Below are positions 55,966 to 64,000 of a stretch of 64,000 nucleotides of DNA, one piece after another. The stretch's first letter is position 1, and every line of letters begins with the position of its first letter. Both the position numbers and the translations under genes were made by a program. The notes under the pieces are model-generated. The model did not search any database and was not told the DNA's origin. It was given only the letters and a program-made list of their open reading frames with translations. This stretch comes from Bemisia tabaci. Taxonomy: Eukaryota; Arthropoda; Insecta; Hemiptera; Aleyrodidae. The stretch covers positions 33,098,263 to 33,162,262 of the forward strand of contig NC_092800.1 in the NCBI RefSeq assembly GCF_918797505.1, given 5' to 3'.

Positions 55966-56204
55966 GTCGTAGTTTCCTTTACAGACACTCAATTTTGCTA
56001 TTGACTATGATTAATTTGAAGCGCTGTCAACGTCAATAATATTAAATACTCGGAAATTTTTATATTGTAGGTATCCTTATTTCTCCAGACTGAATGATTA
56101 AAATAAAAAAGAACTGAGCCATTGTGTGGAGCTTTTGAACTCTCGTCATCGACACAAGTAATAATTTGTACGGTTCTCCTCTGAAAATCACCATCGATAC
56201 ATCA

Positions 56205-56448
56205 TGCTGCATCGCTAAGAAAAACCCCGTATGAACACGCAAATGTTGCCAAATCTCTCCTCCTAGCACATTTATTTCCAAGAAAATTATGAATCTTGTC
56301 CCATGGAATTTTCAGATACTTTGAATCACATCGCCAACTAAAATTCTCTGAAAAATTGGATGAAAAATATTCACAAGTTTTCTAAAAAGCTTGTGCTTTA
56401 CCGAAGACGATTTGATGATGTTCAAGGGCTCATACGGCGTTTTTCTCG
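56205..56448. mobile_element. Family H MITE, copy H4
   Basis: GCTGCATCGCTAAGAAAAAC then CCCGTATGAACACGCAAATG on the left; TTCAAGGGCTCATACGGCGT on the right. Internal CTGAAAAATTGGATGAAAAA corresponds to the A7 target in H5. Confidence 0.75.
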
Positions 56449-56603
56449 TAGATCTCGAGGTACATGACAGGATCTCCAAGACCCTAATTGATTTGTTTAC
56501 ATAAACGCAGTGAGCATTGTATGGAGCTTTTGATCTCACATCATCGACAAAAGTAATAATTTTTTACGGTTCTCCTCTGAAAATCATCGTAGGTATATCA
56601 ATA

Positions 56604-57090
56604 TATCATGCTGCATCGCTAAGAAAAACCCCGCATGAACACGCGAATGTTGCCAAATCTCTCCTTTTAGAATATTTATCTCCAAGAAAATTATGACTCT
56701 TTTCCCATGGAATTTTTGGCCACTTGGATTTAAATTTCCAAATAAAATCCTCTAAAAAATAAACTGGAAAAAGAACACATTCGGTCTAGAGTCTAAACTC
56801 TTAAAAACATTGACAAGAAAAAATACTCTTGATTCAATCGGATTTTGCTTGAACCAAAACGAAATCCGCTTAAATTATGAGGCTTGGTTCTTGATTTAAG
56901 CAAAAATCCGATTGAATCAAGAGTATTTTTTCTTGTCGATGTTTTTAGGAGTCTGGACTCTAGATCCAATGTGTTTTTTTTTTTTTTTCCAGTGTAGGAT
57001 GACAAATATTCACAAGTTTTCTAAGAAGCTTGTGCTTTATCGACGGCGATGTGATGATGTCCGATAGGCTCATACGGCGTTTTTTTCTCA
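56604..57090. mobile_element. Family H MITE, copy H5, interrupted by A7
   Basis: Left part to 56761, right part from 56995 (GGATGACAAATATTCACAAG). Ends as in H4. Confidence 0.75.
56762..56994 (+). mobile_element. Family A MITE, copy A7, inside H5 (flanks TA/TA)
   Basis: 233 bp, ends AACTGGAAAAAGAACACATT and TTTTTTTTTTTCCAGTG. With A7 and one TA removed the host reads CTCTAAAAAATAGGATGAC, against CTCTGAAAAATTGGATGAA in the uninterrupted copy H4. Confidence 0.9.
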
Positions 57091-57159
57091 TAGATCTCGA
57101 GGAACATGACAGGATCTCCAAGACCCTAATTGATTTGTTTACATAAACGCAGTGAGCCC

Positions 57160-57600
57160 GGCGAACAAACAGCCACGTCATGGCGGGGAAAGGGCCGCGC
57201 TCGGATTTCCATGGGAAAAGAACCGCGCGCCTTGGTGCTGTGAAAAGCTCCTTTTCCAATCACTTAGGCCACTCTTCACCCATGGCGATTCGTCGCGGCG
57301 GCCCGGGTAATTAAAAGCGATCTCCTCTTCGCACGCCGGTGGAGATAATGCATTTCACAGGGCTCTTTTTTCTCCGCGGGAGCCGTGGAACACATACAAG
57401 CATGAAATAAATGTCTTTATTTAGACTGCGGATTCGTTCTCAATGAGAGTGCAGTGTTTGCTTTTATCACGATAAACAGTCGAGTCATCGTCCAGGACGT
57501 CTTTATTATCGGCTCCAGTGGTCCGATGCCGGGCGGACAGCTCCGTCGTCTTAATTAAGAACCTCGTATTTGCATAGGGTGATTGTGGGAGTTACGTGGT
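57160..57600. promoter_or_regulatory. Candidate regulatory island
   Basis: Single-copy, GC-richer at the left. Contains GGGTAATTAAAAGC (57305), TCTTTATTTAG (57413), TATCACGATAAAC (57465), TCTTAATTAAG (57548) and GTATTTGCATAGG (57567): homeodomain, GATA-like and POU-like words. Confidence 0.3.
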
Positions 57601-57753
57601 TTGGCAGAGCTTGTGGTAGCGTCGTCTCGGTCCGTCTTGTGAGGACACGAACTGCATTGGATCGATGCACACTTGAGCCATGAGAGGAAAATGATATCGC
57701 TTCGCTTTTTCTGTGTCGAGGGCTCGTAGTGGATATTATGTAGAAACTTTTTC

Positions 57754-58011
57754 AAATGAGGAGCTTGGAGGAAAGGGCGCATAAGTACAGTTTTTGAAAA
57801 AATTGAGGTATTCATGATTTTAAGGAGAACTTTATTCTAAATGTATATTCCGTGAAACATTCGCCCCCAAATTCCAATTTTTAAGTATCAAAAAGTCAGT
57901 TTGAATTTTCTTCCCGCCGTAAGGATTTATATAATTTCCAAACTTTAAACACGTATTTCTCGAAATAGCAAAAACTGCACTTGTACGACTAGTCCTCCAA
58001 GCCCCTCAAAT
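57754..58011. mobile_element. Family Q MITE, copy Q2
   Basis: AAATGAGGAGCTTGGAGGAA and TCCTCCAAGCCCCTCAAAT are the inverted ends. Same interior order as Q1 (CATCAAAAAGTCAGTTTGAA becomes TATCAAAAAGTCAGTTTGAA here). Confidence 0.8.
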
Positions 58012-58899
58012 GTGACCGTCAAAGGCCGAAAAATTAGGGTTTGTGAAGGTTACTAAACTGTCTTATAATTTACGATGACCGAAAATGTTCGTACCAGATA
58101 CAATAGATAAGAAACTTAGTTAAATGAGGTGACAAGTTCAGTGGGCTCCTTCGGGTTCAAAGGACTGAGTTTTCAGTTACACGATTCGACTTTTTCGATT
58201 GACAGATTTAAACTTTTAGTTTACAGAACCAAGGTCTCAAAATGGAACATGCTCAATAAGGTCTTCTAGTTTGCTGAGCTGATTTTTTGGTGGTTTGCCG
58301 AACCGATGGTGAATCTTGGTTAACCAAATTGATCGATTCGCGCAACTGAGAGCTTAGTCTTTTACCTAGTTTACTTGCTGAATACATCAGGAACCTGAAA
58401 TAAACCAGAATTGAACAAAATTACGTCTGTTGGGTAGCGAATGAACATTACCATTTTACCATATTAAGATTGTGAAGCAGGTAACATGGATCAAAAACAG
58501 TCCATTGAACCATTTGTTTGTGTAACTGGGGTTTTCCTCCGTGCGACAAATTCCTTTTTACGAGATTTCCGAAAAATCATGCCACAGACGAACATTTTTT
58601 TGATGCCGACTGATGGATGGATTAAAAAATTGAAATTGAATAAGGCCTCTCTGTAAAGGAGTGCGATTTTCAGGAACCCGCAAGTTGCGTCGCACAGAGT
58701 AGACGTTTAATTAATGATGCCCAAACATTTAATCATTGTCTCGTCTTGCGTGTGACCTTCATTTTATGGCTATAGACGATATTTGACCCGTAAAAATATA
58801 AAGAAGACCTTGATCGTGATATATAAATAATAATTCAGAAAGAGCTGAAGTGAAGTTTTTACCTTTGCTCTAAGATCAAATTGTGTCCTTTGATTTGCC
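58012..58899. other. AT-rich non-coding stretch
   Basis: Part at 58130-58350 repeats words such as GATTGACAG, GTTTACAGAACC and TTTGCCGAACCG, loosely like the 21-bp repeat at 43456. Otherwise nothing. Confidence 0.3.
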
Positions 58900-59420
58900 G
58901 TTGCTATACATCAAAAATTGAAAGCTTTGAGCTGAGCTCTGATAACTTGTACAGTCAAAAAAAGTTTCAATATTAGAGATATTGCGCTTTGAAAATTCGG
59001 GTTTTTGACGTCATGCATCGCGTGGCAGTGACACCCTTGGTTTTTTCCTCTTATGCTCGATAAATGATGCAGAGGGCGCATCGCGAAACTTCAACGACAT
59101 TAAACATAAATAAACTCAAGAAACAGACGGATTCGTTTAATTTCATTGAAGTTTCGCGTTGCGTCTTCTGCATCACTGATCGAACGAAAGAGGAAGAAAC
59201 CAAGGGTGTCACTAACATAGTGAATGGCGCGGTGTCATAAACCGAATTTTTCAAAGCACGATACCGCCATTAATATTGAACGTATAGGAAGTTGCTGTTT
59301 GGATGGATCTTATTATTTATAGCTAATCTACAAGAATCAAGCTTCGAAACACGATTCTGTGACCAGCACAACTGACCCATTGTTAGAGCCAATTTTTCAA
59401 TCTTGGAATGGAGTCTCGTT
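58900..59420. mobile_element. Family F foldback, copy F2
   Basis: Left arm with AAAATTCGGGTTTTTGACGT then CAGTGACACCCTTGGTTT; right arm with AAACCAAGGGTGTCACTAAC then TTAATATTGAACGTATAGGA. The loop has its own inverted repeat, CGCATCGCGAAACTTCAACG against CATTGAAGTTTCGCGTTGCG. Confidence 0.75.
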
Positions 59421-59579
59421 CGTGTTTTCGGGTAGCGACGAATTTCCACATGTTTGAAATAACAATAGACGCGAAAGTCTCTAAAATTTTGATAGCAAAA
59501 AATATTTAAAAAAATTTGATAAAATACAGAGGAAAATTCAACGGAGAAAAAACCTGAAATATACACGCAACACAAGTCA

Positions 59580-59870
59580 GAGGACCGATTATTGAAATTG
59601 ATAGACAAAGCTATAGACAAAGATGACACAATGGATTATGGAGGGATCCTATTGGTGGAAGTGAGTGGTTACAATGGACAAAGGAGGCAGGTAATAGACT
59701 AAGTAATGGCAACCCACGAGGGACCCGATACTATCGGGCCGATAGTCAGTCCATCATTTTCTCCCTTAGTCTATAGGAACCACCCATTTCAACCAATAGG
59801 ATAGCTCCGTACTCCCAATGTCTTCTTTGTCTATAGCTTTGTCTACCAATTTCAATCATTAGCCCACAGG
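59580..59870. mobile_element. Family G MITE, copy G3
   Basis: CGATTATTGAAATTGATAGA then CAAAGCTATAGACAAAG on the left; CTTTGTCTATAGCTTTGTCT then ACCAATTTCAATCATTAG on the right. This is the best-preserved inverted ends of the family. About 290 bp. Confidence 0.85.
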
Positions 59871-59879
59871 TGAGCCGTA

Positions 59880-60350
59880 GCGGGTGACTTAAGCGTGGAG
59901 GCAGCAACGAGGCGTGAATGATCGACTATCGATAATTCCCCATTTGAAGCTATTGTAAAGAATCGATTGATGAGCTGTTCGATGCGAACACCCTGTCTAT
60001 CGATTATTTTCCATAGGTTTAAAGGGCAGCTTAATCGATAAATCGTAAAGCACGGCAGCCCACCGCGTGGAAGGCGGGCTGGGCGGTTGGCGGGTGCGGC
60101 GGCATGAGCCTCGGGAGCGAAGAAGATGCCAATAACAAAACACCTGTCACTTAGAGTGTGTTTAATGCCCGTCTCTGCGCATCGGGCATCGGGCCGCGCT
60201 CCAGGTGGCGTCGCGCCGCCTCGCGTCCTCGGCGTCGCCTCTCGCCTCGCGCCGAAATTCCCTGCCACCGGCCCGCCGAGTCCTTCCCGCACCAAACAGC
60301 TCCCATTAATCGCCGAAATCACGCCCAATGGGCATCCAGTAGTGCCTGCA
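59880..60350. promoter_or_regulatory. GC-rich candidate regulatory island
   Basis: CpG-rich single-copy sequence with CCATTAATCGCC (60303) and AATAACAAAACACC (60131). Overlapping frames of up to 158 codons have no recognised domain. Confidence 0.3.
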
Positions 60351-60370
60351 CTGTTGCCGACATCAAAACA

Positions 60371-60806
60371 AACTGAAAAAAAGAGTTACGGACTATATAG
60401 ACACACCGTCCGTTCCGGGCTCAGAGCCCGAAAGTTAAGGGTGCTGGAGTCGTAGCTTCGATTGCTCCGGGTGCTACACCCGGAACTTATCCGGCCTCTA
60501 AGCCTGGAAGACGGACGCACTGGAGAAAAAAAACACATTGGATCTAGAGTCCAGACTCTTAAAAACATCGACAAGAAAAAATACTCTTGATTCAATCGGA
60601 TTTTTGCTTGAATCAAGAACGAAGCCTCTTAATTTGAGCGGATTTCCTTTTGATTTAAGCTTAAATCTGATTAAATCAAGAGTATTTTTTCTTGTCAATA
60701 TTTTCAAGAGTCTGGACTCTAGATCCAATGTGTTTTTTTTTTTCCAGTGCGGGATGTCTATACAGCCCGTAAGTACGGCTTTGAAGGCCGGAGTTTTTTC
60801 CCACTG
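60371..60806. mobile_element. Family B MITE, copy B4, interrupted by A8 (outer flanks CA/CA)
   Basis: Left part 60371-60517 (AACTGAAAAAAAGAGTTACG then GACTATATAGACACACC), right part from 60750 (GGGATGTCTATACAGCCCGT then AAGTACGGC). CA occurs outside both ends. Confidence 0.8.
60518..60749 (-). mobile_element. Family A MITE, copy A8, inside B4 (flanks CG/CG)
   Basis: 232 bp, ends CACTGGAGAAAAAAAACACA and TTTTTTTTTTTCCAGTG. Removing A8 and one CG restores GACGGACGGGATGTCTATA, continuous with other B copies (AACGGACGATATGCCTACA in B2). Confidence 0.92.
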
Positions 60807-61089
60807 CAAAATAAAATCGAGTGCAAGAAGAAAGAGAATACCCAGTAATTTGGAGCACAAAAGGCGTAAATACTACAATTTTTTGCAGAAAGAAATCACA
60901 ACCTTAGTGAGGAAAAGTCCCGTTTCCAGAAACGGAAATTTCTTGAGTAAGTTCTTGGGAATTCCCGCAAAGTTACCAAATTTTTTGCTCTGCGTAACTG
61001 CTTTTTCCGCTCAAGTTCTTCTTAAATTCAACTTCAGTTCATATAACCAAAGTTTTTGCCAGCCATTCTAAAATACTGTTCATGTTTTT

Positions 61090-61410
61090 AACAGGAAGTT
61101 GATGCCTCATTAAGTAACCAGGGAACCAGGTCTTTCAAGGCTTTGAAAGGCAGGGGAACTCAATTTGAAGTGCACGTTTTTCCATGAAGCGATGCACCGA
61201 CTGGTTCAATGTTTGTAATACCGGAGTGGCTACCTCAACACCTATAATCCTTGGTTTCTTTGCACCAATTGGTGCAAATCAGTGAGTTAAAAGCACAGGT
61301 CGTTTTAAGGATGCGTTAAACTCCTTTCACAAAAGACTATTCAGGAGACTTTAACGCAGGGGTAGAAAAGTAAGAGGTCTTCTTTATAGCCGTTCTGATA
61401 CACAGTTCTC
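61090..61410 (+). repeat. Dispersed repeat family I, copy I2
   Basis: Same block order as I1: GGAAGTTGATGCCTCATTAA, CCAGGGAACCAGG, AAAGGCAGGGGAACTC, GGGTAGAAAAGTAAGAG. Substitutions throughout indicate an old family. Confidence 0.75.
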
Positions 61411-62572
61411 CAGTGAGCGAGGAAGGGTCAGTTTATTCCTGAAACTTGACAACATCGCTGCGTAACTGATATGACATTTAGCCAGAGGTACCCAGTAGCC
61501 CCCAAGATTTGAGAAATATGTTCATTATTTGACAAAATTGTGAATTATTTAGTCGTATCTGGTCTGTATCAAATTACTTGATGCCAGATAATAAATACAT
61601 CAAAAATATTAAGCCACTCCTCATTTGAGGCTTTTTATAGACCCGAAAAAATATTAATTTTATCAATCACATCAGTGTCTCTTTCGTAAATTCACCAAAG
61701 TTGCGAGTGGTAAATTAACACAGTATGGTAGCTAAGTTCATATTGAATCATTCCACCTTTTATTAAACCATCTTTTTTACTTAAGTTATGGAGATGTCTA
61801 GCAAAAAAACATCCGACGGGTAGTGCCCTAAACATGATATATTGGAATTTTAAGTAGCTTTTTCACGAAACCACGGTCTCTGAACTGCAAACTTCAAACC
61901 GCCTTAACTTTATCAATTTGGTTCAAAATTTTTAATAAGTGCTTTTTGACCAAAAATATTAGTGTATCACTCATTTATGTGCCTCAATGTATAAGTTATT
62001 CTATTTTAAGTTTTGTGAACTAAAATCCCTTCTCCCGAGGACTTTTACAAAATGCAGACCAGGATTTTCAAAACCTGCCAAGCGCCACGGGGGCCGAATT
62101 TTTTTGACCCCTCCACCGTGCTTAAATATTAGGACGAGTCTCGACTGCACGTAAATCCGGCTCAGCGCTTCTGATTGGCCGGTGGTGCGGTTTGGAGTCA
62201 TCAATGGATGTTTCGCTTCTATGTGAAAGGACCAACAAAATTCGGCCCCCTGGTATTGCTAAGAATGCGCAACTATATTTTGCTTCATAGGATATCGAAT
62301 GATCCTTATACATAGAAATGAAAAAGTAAAGCCGAAATTTAGGTTATATTTTCAAATTAAAAGTTTATGAAACAAAAGCTATTTAATAAGGCTAATTGGC
62401 AGTGAGATTTATCGCGCAATCTTAACAACACCTGGATACCTGATTGCGATCGCCAAGTTTTGAATTTACACTACTCAATAAATATAGAATCTCAGAAAGT
62501 AAAAGCTTTCACCATTACTTGCTGGGGTACAAATGGAGGGTCTCTTCTTTCTATTCGAGATTAAACTCCAAT
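61411..62572. other. AT-rich non-coding stretch
   Basis: No feature recognised. Confidence 0.35.
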
Positions 62573-62976
62573 GCTACCGTGCTAAGGGAGAACGCCGTAT
62601 GAACCTTCAGGCGTTACCAAATTTCCTTTCATAAAACACGAATTTCCTAGTAAACTTATGACTATTTTCACTGGAAAAAAAAACACATTGGATCTAGAAT
62701 CCAGACTCTTGAAAACATTGGCAAGAAAAAATACTTTTGATTCAATCAGATTTAAGCTTAAATCAAAAGGAAATCCGCTCAAATTAAGAGGCTTGGTTCT
62801 TGATTTAACCAAAAATCCGATTAAACCAAGGGTATTTTTTCTTGTCGATGTTTTTAAGAGTCTGGACTCTAGATCCAATATGTTTTTTTCCAGTGTTTCT
62901 TAATTTTGTTTGAGCTTTCACCAAAAGTTCTTGAAAATTTCAAGGAAAATACGGCGTTCTTCCTTAGCACGGCAGT
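62573..62976. mobile_element. Family H MITE, copy H6, interrupted by A9
   Basis: GCTACCGTGCTAAGGGAGAA then CGCCGTATGAACC on the left; ATACGGCGTTCTTCCTTAGC then ACGGCAGT on the right. Confidence 0.8.
62669..62895 (+). mobile_element. Family A MITE, copy A9, inside H6 (flanks TT/TT)
   Basis: 227 bp, ends CACTGGAAAAAAAAACACAT and ATATGTTTTTTTCCAGTG; plus-sense core. The host without A9 reads TTATGACTATTTTCTTAATT, comparable to TTATGACTCTTTTCCCATGG in H5. Confidence 0.92.
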
Positions 62977-63049
62977 ATACCTTCTCCTAAAATTGTCAAA
63001 AATCGAGTCAAATTGAGTTCTCATAAGGATATACAAACCAAGAAAAACC

Positions 63050-63425
63050 CCTTATCTTCATCTTAAAAATCCCCCTCCTCCGCTCCCACGCAAGGAGTCG
63101 CACTCCCGTCGTAATTATTCTTTATTCATGATAATACGTTTTAAATCTTAATCCAAGCTTGTGCGAGCATTAATAACAGGTCCCAAGCCTAACGGGTCCC
63201 ACCGCGACCGCAGAGGGGGTCACGGGGGTGAGGAAAGGGGAAGGGGGGGGGGCAAGGTGTCACCGGAGTTTCTTTTTGATATTTGTCACTGGCGCTTTAT
63301 GAAGATGTCTTGTACCGCGCATTGTCCACGCGGCTTCTGCCTGTCCCCGCGCCGAGTTCGGTCTGCGCTTGCGCCTTCATTTGCGTTTAATCCTTGGCGC
63401 ACTATGCTCGGTTGCCGATGAAAAA
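63050..63425. other. GC-rich single-copy island
   Basis: G-run at 63237-63251. An 86-codon plus frame has no recognised domain. Possible regulatory segment. Confidence 0.3.
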
Positions 63426-64000
63426 AAAAAAACAAAAAAGTTCACCCCTAAAGTGTAATATTTAGGGCTGTTTTTGAGTGTATATGGATTTTTTTTTCTA
63501 AAGACATTTTATTGAAGTCAAACGTAACTACAGCACAAAAATATGTCTTGTATCTACTTGGTTTAAAAAAACTAAATTAATTTTATTAAATATACAAAGT
63601 AACGTTAGATGATAAAATCATTATCTAAAAAACAGGAATATTATAAGTCTCTGTCTTTCTTTTTTTTTGAAATATTAAAACATCACATATTTAAACAAGT
63701 TACTAGTTTCATTACTTGATATTCTTCCTTTCGCACTCCAATCACTCTCTCATTCATAACTTACAGATTTTGGTGAGGATGGATATGTATGAAAATCTAT
63801 CAGGCCTTCATTGATGCCTTTGTGAACAAGTGTGGGCCCAAAATGACAGTCAAATTATTGCTACGTTTGCACGATAAAATGAGCAGAGATCGGTGCGACT
63901 GTCAAAAGTTGCTCTTTCAAATTTAAAGTCGCCTGTGTTTCTTGATTAACGCGCGAACAGAGAGTCAGAGTACTTATACTTGATTCTTTGTTCGCAAAAA
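63426..64000. other. AT-rich non-coding end of window
   Basis: A-run at 63420-63432 and T-runs; no repeat, RNA gene or exon recognised. Confidence 0.35.

Larger units (their letters stand above)
56117..57157 (+). repeat. Segmental tandem duplication (about 395 bp), second unit split by A7
   Basis: Unit 1 starts GAGCCATTGTGTGGAGCTTT (56118), unit 2 GAGCATTGTATGGAGCTTTT (56513). Both contain an H element and end CATGACAGGATCTCCAAGAC then CCTAATTGATTTGTTTACAT. Removing A7 restores alignment, so A7 inserted after the duplication. Confidence 0.85.

Noticed and set aside
8215..62895. Family A as a protein-coding repeat (recurring peptide starting LDLESRLLK)
   Set aside because: The peptide comes from the palindromic arm, appears on both strands, and is interrupted or shifted in several copies.

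Overview
Eukaryotic, AT-rich nuclear DNA that is almost entirely non-coding. It is packed with short inverted-repeat elements (MITEs and foldbacks), tandem repeats and homopolymer runs, alternating with GC-richer single-copy islands. There are no operons, rRNA genes, CRISPR arrays or long open frames. An arthropod, possibly a hemipteran insect, is my best guess from the style of repeats and the short intron; that is inference and could be wrong. No transposase or reverse transcriptase is recognisable, so every mobile element here looks non-autonomous.

The only protein-coding signal I trust is the start of a minus-strand gene at 16.65-16.18 kb: two phase-compatible exons around a 282-bp intron. 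A 9-codon upstream ORF ends one base before the start codon. Upstream lies a GC-rich promoter-like segment with two CACGTG boxes and an inverted CCAAT box. The product is not identified, and downstream exons were not found with confidence.

Repeat layout. Family A has nine copies of about 230 bp, family B four copies and family C two copies. All have termini close to CACTG...CAGTG, and most copies are flanked by identical 2-bp sequences. Three A copies sit inside sequence with a second, uninterrupted copy in the window, so the empty site can be read directly; a fourth case is weaker. Other families: E (GTCACCTTCCGGCC ends), F, G, H (CTGCCGTGCTAAG ends), I, J, K, N, O and Q, plus single-copy foldbacks (L, P, R, S, T, V, X, Z) and U (one full copy and one possible end fragment). 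A tRNA-derived SINE is at 27.1 kb.

The largest structure is a 2.7-kb palindrome (18149-20837). Its arms are perfect over about 850 bp and are built of about 180-bp tandem units, five in the left arm and seven in the right. Half-elements of family E flank it on both sides. If transcribed it would fold into a very long hairpin, so it is a candidate source of endogenous siRNA, provided it is not an assembly artefact.

Islands at about 3.0-3.6, 5.4-5.7, 26.0-26.5, 29.1-29.6, 33.9-34.3, 37.4-38.0, 43.6-44.1, 47.5-47.8, 48.7-49.4, 50.3-50.7, 51.6-52.0, 52.9-53.2, 53.9-54.3, 57.2-57.6, 59.9-60.35 and 63.05-63.4 kb are not repeated within the window. Several contain clustered homeodomain-, POU- or SOX-like cores. 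They are candidate cis-regulatory modules, which would fit a long intergenic or intronic domain around a regulated gene, but this rests on composition and motif spotting only.
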